Positions 5,608-12,250 of a stretch of DNA of 12,282 nt are shown in pieces. The stretch is from Victivallis vadensis (GTDB lineage Bacteria; Verrucomicrobiota; Lentisphaeria; Victivallales; GWF2-50-93), in NCBI GenBank assembly GCA_020718525.1, contig DYRX01000099.1, positions 1 to 12,282 of the forward strand. Direction: 5' to 3'. The position numbers and the translations under genes were made by a program. The notes beneath the pieces were generated by a model. The model saw nothing but the letters and a program-made list of their open reading frames with translations. It had not been told where the DNA came from and did not search any database. How positions within the stretch are numbered: position 1 is the first letter of the stretch; every line of letters begins with the position of its first letter.

Positions 5608-6096
5608 CTATTTGTCCCCCTGGACGTTTGTAGCAAGCTCGTCCGCCATTTCGGCATCGCCCAATTCCTGGCTGTGCTTGTGTATTTTGCATATTTCTTC
5701 ACGCCACTTTTCGGCGTTCCAAATTTCAATCCCGATTTCCGCCCCAACCATTACCAACTCTGAAGATGGCGTCAGCCCGGCGAAATCTCTGAACATTTCG
5801 GGAATTGTGATCCGCCCCTGCTGGGAAATCTTCTGGCTCTGGCTCATCGCCCCGAAATACCTCAATTTTCTGCGGAACATCATGCTGGCGGCCGCCTTTT
5901 CAGCCGGTCTGGATTCAGACTTTCGCATTTCCAGATAGATATCCTCAGGATATATCGCTATCGCTCCTTCCGGCAGACAGTGCAGTACAACATTTCCCTC
6001 GCCCCTCTCATTGAAATCGGAAATGAAATGGGGACTCAACTTGAACCTTCCGTTCGCATCGAGAGAACATTTTTCCTGTCCACTGAAAGCCAGCAT
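5608..6096 (-). CDS. mraZ: Transcriptional regulator MraZ
   Basis: MraZ is the AbrB-like DNA-binding protein encoded first in dcw clusters; in studied bacteria it binds repeats at its own promoter. The 162-residue protein shows both swapped-hairpin repeats. The first carries GQEKCSLDANGRFKLSP (6-22), the second FGAMSQSQKISQQGRITIP (81-99), followed by LVMVGAEIGIEIWNAEKW (114-131), a family hallmark. In the second repeat a glutamine replaces the usual aspartate before GR. Length is slightly above the usual 140-155, with an acidic tail. ATG 6096 is supported by TAGGAG eight bases ahead. Four AATGGA boxes lie just upstream, consistent with autoregulation. The next gene is a zinc-ribbon protein, not rsmH. 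Confidence 0.93.
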   Translation of the reverse strand: MLAFSGQEKCSLDANGRFKLSPHFISDFNERGEGNVVLHCLPEGAIAIYPEDIYLEMRKSESRPAEKAAASMMFRRKLRYFGAMSQSQKISQQGRITIPEMFRDFAGLTPSSELVMVGAEIGIEIWNAEKWREEICKIHKHSQELGDAEMADELATNVQGDK

Positions 6097-6110
6097 CTCA
6101 AAAACTCCTA

Positions 6111-6146
6111 TCCATTTTGTTCCATTTTATTCCATTATTTTCCATT
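6111..6146 (-). promoter_or_regulatory. Four AATGGA boxes in 10-bp phase: putative MraZ operator
   Basis: Read on the mraZ strand, AATGGA occurs four times with starts exactly 10 bases apart (plus-strand TCCATT at 6111, 6121, 6131 and 6141), separated by A/T-rich four-base spacers. The last box abuts the mraZ Shine-Dalgarno sequence. In E. coli, MraZ binds TGGGN repeats with five-base spacers, which is also a 10-bp period, and other bacteria use G-rich direct repeats at the same place. Position, strand, number and period all fit autoregulation; the TGGA core is the variant here. Confidence 0.75.
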
Positions 6147-6157
6147 TACAAGCCTAA

Positions 6158-6186
6158 AATATCTTTTTTTTCAGTTTTTTTGTTAA
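6158..6186 (-). promoter_or_regulatory. Putative sigma-70 promoter of mraZ
   Basis: On the mraZ strand, TTAACA (6186-6181) is one mismatch from the -35 consensus, followed by a 17-base A-rich spacer and GATATT (6163-6158), four of six matches to the -10. Transcription would begin near 6150, so the four MraZ boxes would occupy about +4 to +40. Sequence match only. Confidence 0.4.
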
Positions 6187-6210
6187 TCCATGCTTTTCCC
6201 CCGCAAGGAA

Positions 6211-6342
6211 TTATTTCCGTAGTCTGGAGACTGTCGTCTGGCTTGTGCCGATGATTTCTGCCGTCTCCGGCAGGGAGGCTGGAATGTCATCCATGCGTAG
6301 CACTATTGCGGCACCCTGCAGAAAATTACGGTGCAATTTTCA
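6211..6342 (-). pseudogene. Helix-turn-helix remnant upstream of mraZ
   Basis: One minus-strand frame is open from a TGA near 6345 to TAA 6211-6213 and reads like the C-terminus of a DNA-binding protein: AAIVLRMDD, then SLPETAEIIG (first helix), TSQ (turn) and TTVSRLRK (recognition helix). An internal ATG at 6294 would leave 27 residues. No Shine-Dalgarno sequence or N-terminal domain is present, so it is most likely debris of a sigma-70 region-4-like or regulator gene. A chance resemblance cannot be excluded. Confidence 0.3.
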
Positions 6343-6434
6343 TTAGATAATCTGGAGCGGAAGTCTGCGGGAAGACTTACGCCCAGATTATTTGGGAGAG
6401 TGCCATCCGCATGTCTGCGGCCGTTGCGGCATTC
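6321..6434. repeat. Cluster of three strong consecutive hairpins
   Basis: Three inverted repeats follow one another. The first is GAAAATT-ACGGTGC-AATTTTC (6321-6341). The second spans 6347-6391: ATAATCTGG pairs with CCAGATTAT, GCG (6357-6359) with CGC (6380-6382), and AAGTCT with AGACTT around loop GCGGGA, giving 18 pairs with one bulged A and one G/A mismatch. The third pairs GAGTGCC (6398-6404) with GGCATTC (6428-6434) and encloses CCGCA-TGTC-TGCGG (6407-6420). Its single imperfect pair is G-U in plus-strand RNA but C-A in minus-strand RNA, slightly favouring a plus-strand transcript. No T-tract follows, so it is not a standard terminator. It could be a REP/MITE-like element or a structured RNA. 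Confidence 0.6.
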
Positions 6435-6447
6435 TTGCAAAGACTGA

Positions 6448-8469
6448 TTAATTCAAGATGCTGGCAATGTCACTTGCGTCGAGGCGGTAGACCAAGATAG
6501 AGTAGCCTATCATTGCGTCAGGTTTTCTGTCCCTAAGGATCATGCATAGCTTGGCAAAGCGAAGCATGTTGTAGATTTTATATTTTTTTGACTGTGGAAT
6601 CGGATCTTCCGGATATTTTGATATTTCCTTTTCTGCGTCAGCCTTGACTTGGGCAAAAAGTTCATCGTCAATTTTTTTAGGATCAATCCCTGTCTCGGAA
6701 AAAAACAATTCCGGGAAATAGACGAACTGAAGCATTGTCGCGCTGACTGCATATATCCCTGGTTTCAAGCTGAATTTGCCTTCCCTGTCGAAAGCGTGAT
6801 ATCCTGGCAAAAGCTTCGCGTCCATGTCGAATCTTTCCGGGCTGTCAAAGCCGAAGTATGAAAGATAGAGAGGCTCTCCAGGCTTTCTGTTATTTTTAAG
6901 CCAGACCGAAAGAGGTTTCAGATCCTGGCCCCAGTCAAGGGAACTGTCAACCAGATGCTTGTATCCATTTTTGGGACCGCCTGCGAGCTGGTTGAAGTAT
7001 GCCAGAAAGTGCGGGGAGATGAAGATGGACTCGGCTAGAAGCCAGAGCAGGGTCAGCAAAATGGCGATTCTTGCGGGCGCAAATAGTCCGCGCACATTTT
7101 TAGCGGCAAAGATACTGCACGCTCCGCAGATGAGAAATATAGGAGGATAGATTGGGAGCAGATGCCTGTGCCCAATATTGATTCGACTGCTGATGGCAAA
7201 AATCATGTACAGCACTATGAAAAGCATATAGGGCGAGAGTTCATATAGATATTTGTTCCCGGAAAATCCGCGAAGTTCGCAAACTTCTCCAGCTTCGGGC
7301 CGAGGATTTATTTTGCAGGAAAATATGGAGTATAGGGCGATGCCAAGAAGAATTATGAGAGGCAGAGGGGTTTTCAGGATGAAGCTGTATAGGAAGAAGT
7401 TCCACCAGCCATTGTTCGCGAGCTCCCCGTTCATGAATGCATATCTCTGCTTCGAAGCTTCATATACTGAGAGGAAGCCGTAGGTGAAGGACTCGGGAGC
7501 GATTCTTGCATCTCTCGCAAATCTGCAGATCTGCCCTGCTGCGCCTGTTTTTTCGAAAAGCCTGTTCCATGCCGCCTCCTTGCTGGCGGTTTCGCCACGC
7601 ATTTCGTACTTGAACCCGTAGGCAGTCCAAATCATGGCATATGCCGCTAAAACAGAGAGAAGGCAGGCAATCAGCAAAGGCATTAGGATGGCGCCCGATT
7701 TGACTTTTTGCGGAGCTTTCCGGAATATTTCAATCGTAGGAGGAATTCCTGAAATGATTCTCAAGAGGACAATAGCTGGAAGGACTGGAGCAATTATTAT
7801 AAACGACATTTTCGAAAGGCAGAGAAAAGCCAGAGAAACCGCAAATAATGCGATGCTGGCAAAGTTCAAGCAGTGCGATAGCCTCCAAAAAGAGGCAATG
7901 CAGGCGAAAAAGGCGATCGAGACGAAAATGTCCGATGAGGCTATTGTCGAATGAGCCAGGATTTCTGGGCAGAGGCAATATGCCAGCAGAGAGATGAACG
8001 CTCCGAGTTTTCCAAATATTTTCCTGGAAGCGAAGTAGACAAGAAGAGCTCCAAGCATTCCAAAAAGCAACGCCATCAGCTTTGGCAACGCTATCATTTG
8101 TTCTGTGATGCCAGGATCGGAAAAAAGAAGTTTTTTCTGAATTTCAAACGGCGGATGATTTTCTTCGAAAAGCTTTGAATTTTCCCTTGCTCCCTCGATA
8201 AACAAAAGGGGGAATGCTTCAATCATCTGTGGAAGGATTCCGTTGTCCGCAGTGAATCCATGCGAAGAATTCAGGAGCCGATCAAGCCCTCCGGCAATAT
8301 GCGCAGGCTCGTCGAAGCATGGGGACTTTTTTAGGATTCCAGGCAAACCTGCAAAGAGAAGAAAGAAGAGGAGCAATGTGGCAAGCAGAATCAGCTCGAA
8401 GCGAGCAGGGCAATGCGGAGTCTTCACGTCTTCATTGCTGGTCTTCCCATCAAGCTTTGAGCTTAGCAT
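6448..8469 (-). CDS. GT39-like membrane glycosyltransferase
   Basis: The 673-residue polytopic protein belongs to the GT-C fold family of lipid-phosphate-sugar-dependent glycosyltransferases (GT39/PMT and ArnT-like). After the first membrane helix (ELILLATLLLFFLLFAGLPG, 25-44) comes CFDEPAHIAGG (51-61), whose Asp53-Glu54 correspond to the catalytic/metal acidic pair in the first periplasmic loop. About ten further hydrophobic helices follow to about residue 490. NIGHRHLLPIYP (431-442) and VDSSLDWGQDLKPL (507-520) are recurrent blocks of the GT39 proteins, and the C-terminal 160 residues form a soluble periplasmic domain. It would transfer a sugar from a polyprenyl-phosphate donor to a lipid or protein at the outer face of the inner membrane; donor and acceptor cannot be read from sequence. 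It lies 86 bases after the lipoprotein gene. The upstream ribosome-binding site is weak. Confidence 0.82.
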   Translation of the reverse strand: MLSSKLDGKTSNEDVKTPHCPARFELILLATLLLFFLLFAGLPGILKKSPCFDEPAHIAGGLDRLLNSSHGFTADNGILPQMIEAFPLLFIEGARENSKLFEENHPPFEIQKKLLFSDPGITEQMIALPKLMALLFGMLGALLVYFASRKIFGKLGAFISLLAYCLCPEILAHSTIASSDIFVSIAFFACIASFWRLSHCLNFASIALFAVSLAFLCLSKMSFIIIAPVLPAIVLLRIISGIPPTIEIFRKAPQKVKSGAILMPLLIACLLSVLAAYAMIWTAYGFKYEMRGETASKEAAWNRLFEKTGAAGQICRFARDARIAPESFTYGFLSVYEASKQRYAFMNGELANNGWWNFFLYSFILKTPLPLIILLGIALYSIFSCKINPRPEAGEVCELRGFSGNKYLYELSPYMLFIVLYMIFAISSRINIGHRHLLPIYPPIFLICGACSIFAAKNVRGLFAPARIAILLTLLWLLAESIFISPHFLAYFNQLAGGPKNGYKHLVDSSLDWGQDLKPLSVWLKNNRKPGEPLYLSYFGFDSPERFDMDAKLLPGYHAFDREGKFSLKPGIYAVSATMLQFVYFPELFFSETGIDPKKIDDELFAQVKADAEKEISKYPEDPIPQSKKYKIYNMLRFAKLCMILRDRKPDAMIGYSILVYRLDASDIASILN

Positions 8470-8555
8470 TTGGATCGGACTTGCTTATAATTTCATGCTT
8501 GGAAATCCGGAATTGCAAGCTGGGCATCGCCCCCAGTCGTGCATATCTCCATAAA

Positions 8556-8948
8556 TCATGGATAGTAGACTCTGCTTGTCCTGTACGCAGCAATGGGCTT
8601 GCAGGGCGGAGGTGTCGTCACAACTTCAAGTATCTCCCTCCTGTCGAACTTCCAGGAAAACGAGTATTCCATGCTCATCTCGTCATATTCGATCTTTGGC
8701 GGGTTGTTGTCTATGAAGTCAAGCTCGTCGTCGTCAAGAGCCGGGATATTCTCCCTTGCGAAAATACGCACCTGTCCAATTGCATCCTCTGGAATCGGTG
8801 ATAGCTTCTTTTCAAAATTTTCCCAGGCTTTCTGGTCTTCCTCCTTTGTCTTTACCAGGCGATCCTTGAATCCGTCGCTGTATTTGGTCGTGCATGAAAC
8901 CAGCAGAAAGAGGGCGCAAAAAACCGGGACAAGCTTTGTCATGGACAT
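8556..8948 (-). CDS. Small putative lipoprotein
   Basis: The 130-residue protein starts MSMTKLVPVFCALFLLVSC: a basic n-region, a hydrophobic core and a lipobox LVSC with Cys19 as the predicted acylation site. The mature part is highly charged and helical at first (KEEDQKAWENFEKKLS), then acidic (LDDDELDFIDNNPP), and ends in an aromatic strand-like region (MEYSFSWKFDRR). ATG 8948 is chosen because AAGGAG lies seven bases before it and the signal peptide begins there; an in-frame extension to 9053 has neither. It lies between the FAD-linked oxidase and the glycosyltransferase genes on the same strand, with gaps of 119 and 86 bases. No family recognised; cell-envelope location inferred. Confidence 0.75.
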   Translation of the reverse strand: MSMTKLVPVFCALFLLVSCTTKYSDGFKDRLVKTKEEDQKAWENFEKKLSPIPEDAIGQVRIFARENIPALDDDELDFIDNNPPKIEYDEMSMEYSFSWKFDRREILEVVTTPPPCKPIAAYRTSRVYYP

Positions 8949-9067
8949 CTGATTTCTCCTTTTTTGCAATGACGCTAGAGGGACGATCGGCACACCCTGC
9001 CTACAATTGCCTGCGAAGAGTTTTTTTCCAGTCCATGAAGAGCTTTTCTCCATGCAATGTGTTCAAT

Positions 9068-10645
9068 TCAGCAGATCATATTTCCAGGGTTCAGGATGCA
9101 AGCCGGGTCGAATGCCGATTTAATATTTCTGATGGCCTGCATGTTTTCCTTGCCCAGCATGAGCTCCAGATATGGAATCGTTTCGCCCGATCTGCTCCGC
9201 ACGGTCTTTTTCCCGACACCATGCTCGGCCGAGATCGTTCCTCCCAGAGACACCGCAAGTTCTGCAAGATCAAGATATTTCGCTTTCGCCTTCTCAAGCT
9301 CCTCCTTGTTTTCAGGGAGGAAATTGAGATGGAGATGAGAATTGCCGATGTGGCCGAAGCAGACTGTCTTGACGCCGCAATCTTCTGCGGCCGAGCATGC
9401 CTTGAAGAATTGCCTGAAGCTCTTTCTAGGCACTGCCATGTCTGTTCCAAGCTTGCCCGCCCTCGTCTTCACATAGGAGTTCACTGATTCGGGAAGCGAA
9501 TGCCTGAACGCCTTCATCTTCAAGACATCCCTCCCGACTGCCGCCCAGTTGCGGCTTGAGCCTGACATTCCGGCTGTCTTTGCAAGCCTTTCGATTTCAA
9601 GCGGATATGGGTAGGGATTGTGCTGTGACGGCCTATCATATTCAATTTCTAGAAGCAGTGCCGCGGACTGACGGGACGGAATTGAGGGATGGGCAGATCT
9701 CATGAAGTCCAAAGATTTGCCGTCGAAAAACTCTATGCAGAGGGGCTGAACGCCTGCTGTTCCATCAATGAGCCTGTCAACAAAATCCAGGGAGGCATCC
9801 GCCTCTTGGAAGAAGAAGACGCAGGTGAAAATATTTTTTGGAGCGGCGAGAAGCTTTATTTCAATCTCGCCAAAGATACCCAAAATACCCTCGCATCCGA
9901 CGAAAAGATCAATCAAATCCATATTTTCACGCAGGTACAGCCCGGCTGCGTTTTTGATATCCAGGCACGGATAGGAGGCTGGAAACTCGGTGTCAATTCC
10001 AATTTCTGGAACTAGGATTCTTCTGCCATTGATGCACTCTCTTTTCCTGTGTAGATGGAGAATTTCGCCGCCAGGAATTATGATCTCAGCGCCTGCAATC
10101 CAATTTCTAGTCGGACCATATTTGTAAGTTCTTGCTCCGCTGGCATTTGTTGCCGCAGTTCCTCCCAGCATCGCGCTCGACTCGGTTGGATCTGGCGGAT
10201 AGACAAGTCCAAGAGGCGCAAGCATTTCCGATATTTCTAGCAGACTCAGTCCCGGGGGAACAAGAGCTCTCCTGGCATCCGTTGAAATTCCAATTGAGGC
10301 ATTCCTGCCTTTAAGTTCTGCATAGGAACCGCCCAGAGAATCAGTGCTTACGCGACGGAATTTTTCCATGGAAAGAACCCATCCTCCGCATCTTGGCACA
10401 CGTGCCCCGGTGACCGAACTGCCAGCTCCTGAAGCAGTAATTTTAACGCCGGCATTTGCGGCTTCTTTCAGAACTTCAGATATTTCAGGGGAACTCTTCG
10501 GAAAGTACACACGCTCAGCATATCCGAGCAACGCGGAGGATTCATCCTTCAGGTATTTCGATACAATTTCCGGATTTTCACTGTATTCGACATTCATCAG
10601 TGGAATCGCCTCAATTTGGAGACTATCTTCTTCCATATCAATCAT
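9068..10645 (-). CDS. FAD-linked oxidase of the GlcD/D-lactate dehydrogenase type
   Basis: The 525-residue protein has the two-domain layout of PCMH/VAO flavoproteins that oxidise 2-hydroxy acids such as glycolate or D-lactate. The N-terminal FAD-binding domain shows ITASGAGSSVTGARVP (69-84), PPDPTESS (150-157) and GGTAATNASGARTYKYGPTR (161-180), followed by VGCEGILGIFGEIEIKL. The C-terminal oxidase domain shows FGHIGNSHLHLNF (430-442), GGTISAEHGVGK (468-479) and FDPACILNPGNMI at the end. The histidines and glutamate there are typical active-site positions. No C-terminal iron-sulfur domain is fused, unlike the longer D-lactate dehydrogenases. The exact substrate is undetermined. ATG 10645 has GGAG about 12 bases upstream; MEEDS three codons later is an alternative start. 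It is first in a minus-strand series and divergent from the chorismatase-like gene. Confidence 0.88.
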   Translation of the reverse strand: MIDMEEDSLQIEAIPLMNVEYSENPEIVSKYLKDESSALLGYAERVYFPKSSPEISEVLKEAANAGVKITASGAGSSVTGARVPRCGGWVLSMEKFRRVSTDSLGGSYAELKGRNASIGISTDARRALVPPGLSLLEISEMLAPLGLVYPPDPTESSAMLGGTAATNASGARTYKYGPTRNWIAGAEIIIPGGEILHLHRKRECINGRRILVPEIGIDTEFPASYPCLDIKNAAGLYLRENMDLIDLFVGCEGILGIFGEIEIKLLAAPKNIFTCVFFFQEADASLDFVDRLIDGTAGVQPLCIEFFDGKSLDFMRSAHPSIPSRQSAALLLEIEYDRPSQHNPYPYPLEIERLAKTAGMSGSSRNWAAVGRDVLKMKAFRHSLPESVNSYVKTRAGKLGTDMAVPRKSFRQFFKACSAAEDCGVKTVCFGHIGNSHLHLNFLPENKEELEKAKAKYLDLAELAVSLGGTISAEHGVGKKTVRSRSGETIPYLELMLGKENMQAIRNIKSAFDPACILNPGNMIC

Positions 10646-10816
10646 TGCGTCAAACTAGCTCCAAATCCCTAAATTTGCAAAGTTGATGCAATAAATATGA
10701 GTTTGAACTCGTTGTACGCCGCAACAATGGGATTTTGCCGGGAAATATGAGACGCATAGGCACTGCTCTGCTCCGGCATGGAAGATAGGTTCTCAAACAA
10801 AGCGGAAGGAAGTAAA
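10646..10816. promoter_or_regulatory. Divergent intergenic region (oxidase / chorismatase-like)
   Basis: These 171 bases must hold the promoters of two divergent genes. I find no convincing -35/-10 pair on either strand and no clear operator palindrome. A second in-frame ATG for the plus-strand gene (10778) lies in it without a ribosome-binding site. Confidence 0.45.
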
Positions 10817-11896
10817 ATGATCGCGGCAAGCAATCCGATTAAAACTGTGACAAGCTCGGAAACGGCGCTTCGCTCGCGCCGGGAACGGACGGTCAACGTC
10901 AATTCAGCCAAAGAGATTAGCGGGCAAGCTTCTTCCTTCGATACTGCGCAAGCAGACAATCTCAAAGACTTCACGTGCGGATTCGAATTTCTTTCGCCGC
11001 TTTCGAAAGCTCTTTGTCCAGACGACGCTCGCTTTGTCAAATTCGTTGGCGATAAAGATCCGGGACAGACCTTCTCCTGCGCGCAGATGACAAGCATTGA
11101 CGCAGGCAATCTCGCGTGGATTGAACGCGGCGGTCTTAAAAAGGCGTTCACCTACGAGGATGACTATGCACAATATTGCAGGATCATTGGAATTGCACCG
11201 GAAAATCCTGTAAGAAGCAGATCCGAGCAGTGTGCAGACGTTTTTTCTAGGCTCGAAGAGATTCTGGACTCCTGCGGATTTGCTTTTACTGACACTGCAA
11301 GAACCTGGTTTTATCTGGACAAGCTTCTGGATTGGTATGCGGAATTCAACAGCGTGCGGACGGATTTTTTCATCCGTAAAGGTGTTTTCGACAAGCTCGT
11401 CCCTGCAAGCACTGGAATTGGAATAGGAAATCTTTCGGGAGGCGCGCTCAGCGCCGATCTCTATGCGGTAAAACCAAAAAATACCAAATGCACGGTCAGA
11501 CCTGTTTCGTCGCCTCTTCAGGGTGAGGCCGGAAGCTACAAGAGCTCTTTCAGCAGGGCGGTGGAAATCCAGACGCCAGAGGAAAAACGTCTTCTACTTT
11601 CCGGCACTGCAAGCATTGACAAGGCAGGCAGGAGCATATATGTGGGGGACGGGAAAGGACAGATTGCGGAGACCATGCGAGTTGTCTCCGCCCTCCTGGA
11701 GTCGAGGGGGATGCCCTGGTCGTCAGTTTCCAGGGCGATAGCATACTTCATAGACAAGGATGATATCCCTATTTTTCAGACCCATTGCCTTTCGATGGGC
11801 ATCCGCGGTCTGCCATGCGCATACGCTCTGACCGACATATGCAGAGCTGATCTCAGCTTCGAAATAGAGCTTGACGCTGTCATCCGCTTGAACTGA
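10817..11896 (+). CDS. Chorismatase-like protein (FkbO/Hyg5 family, RidA-related fold)
   Basis: Chorismatases hydrolyse chorismate to pyruvate plus a dihydroxycyclohexadiene (FkbO type) or 3-hydroxybenzoate (Hyg5 type). The 359-residue product matches the family length and its two RidA-like halves. The N-terminal half ends with the family signature ARTWFYLDKLLDWYAEFN (162-179) and SVRTDFF, then STGIGIGN (198-205). The C-terminal half has FSRAVEIQTP (245-254) and LLSGTASID (260-268). It closes with CRADLSFEIELDAV (342-355), whose FEIE holds the glutamate expected in the active site. ATG 10817 is preferred over ATG 10778 because GGAAGGA lies six to seven bases before it. Many homologues are annotated as pteridine-dependent dioxygenase or endoribonuclease L-PSP. 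No neighbouring shikimate or secondary-metabolite gene is visible, so the product type is undetermined. Divergently arranged with the FAD-linked oxidase. Confidence 0.78.
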   Translation: MIAASNPIKTVTSSETALRSRRERTVNVNSAKEISGQASSFDTAQADNLKDFTCGFEFLSPLSKALCPDDARFVKFVGDKDPGQTFSCAQMTSIDAGNLAWIERGGLKKAFTYEDDYAQYCRIIGIAPENPVRSRSEQCADVFSRLEEILDSCGFAFTDTARTWFYLDKLLDWYAEFNSVRTDFFIRKGVFDKLVPASTGIGIGNLSGGALSADLYAVKPKNTKCTVRPVSSPLQGEAGSYKSSFSRAVEIQTPEEKRLLLSGTASIDKAGRSIYVGDGKGQIAETMRVVSALLESRGMPWSSVSRAIAYFIDKDDIPIFQTHCLSMGIRGLPCAYALTDICRADLSFEIELDAVIRLN

Positions 11897-11978
11897 ATCC
11901 GCAACGGATTATTAACTGCGAAACTCGCGGAAGACGCGAAAAATGTTTCCGGCTTGCAGTTTACGGTCATAGCAACAA

Positions 11979-12014
11979 TCGGTGTCGGGGTCGCTATCGG
12001 AATCGGGATCGAGG
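11979..12014. repeat. Imperfect hexanucleotide tandem repeat (TCGNNN)x6
   Basis: Six in-phase units: TCGGTG, TCGGGG, TCGCTA, TCGGAA, TCGGGA and TCGAGG. Read on the minus strand it would encode alternating Asp and Ser/Pro, but there is no gene context. Similar TCGG-rich hexamer runs occur between genes in several bacterial groups. Confidence 0.6.
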
Positions 12015-12133
12015 GAATGTTTTCGGTTTACGATCAGAGGCAGAAAAGGATGTTTTAACCACAGATGGACACGGATGAACACTGATTTTTTTTGAGCCGT
12101 CAAGCTTGGTGTTTACTTCATCTTGCGGAATGA

Positions 12134-12189
12134 AGTATGGCTCTTTCGCCGAAAGAGCCTCGAGCCACTTTCGGCGAAAGTGGCATACT
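12134..12189. repeat. Two 9-bp-stem hairpins enclosed by an outer stem
   Basis: GGCTCTTTC-GCC-GAAAGAGCC (12139-12159) and GCCACTTTC-GGC-GAAAGTGGC (12164-12184) are both perfect nine-pair stems with three-base loops. AGTATG (12134-12139) can pair with CATACT (12184-12189), so the two could fold as a three-way junction, sharing one base with each inner stem. Confidence 0.65.
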
Positions 12190-12205
12190 GGGCTGAAACA
12201 GGAAC

Positions 12206-12250
12206 GCCGACATCTTGTCGGCACTCTCAGAGACCGAGCTGGTGCTCGGT
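12206..12250. repeat. Two further palindromic units
   Basis: GCCGACA-TCT-TGTCGGC (12206-12222) and ACCGAGC-TGGT-GCTCGGT (12233-12250) are perfect seven-pair hairpins. They continue the palindrome series of 12134-12189 and look like interspersed palindromic repeats rather than terminators, since no T-tract follows. Confidence 0.6.

Noticed and set aside
5597..5692. Longer start of the zinc-ribbon ORF
   Set aside because: It would overlap the end of mraZ by 28 codons, and AGGAG points to ATG 5596.
8949..9053. 35-residue N-terminal extension of the lipoprotein
   Set aside because: It would bury the signal peptide; a good AAGGAG site precedes the internal ATG at 8948.
11896..11910. AATCCG-CAA-CGGATT as terminator of the chorismatase-like gene
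   Set aside because: Six-pair stem overlapping the stop codon with no T-tract following.
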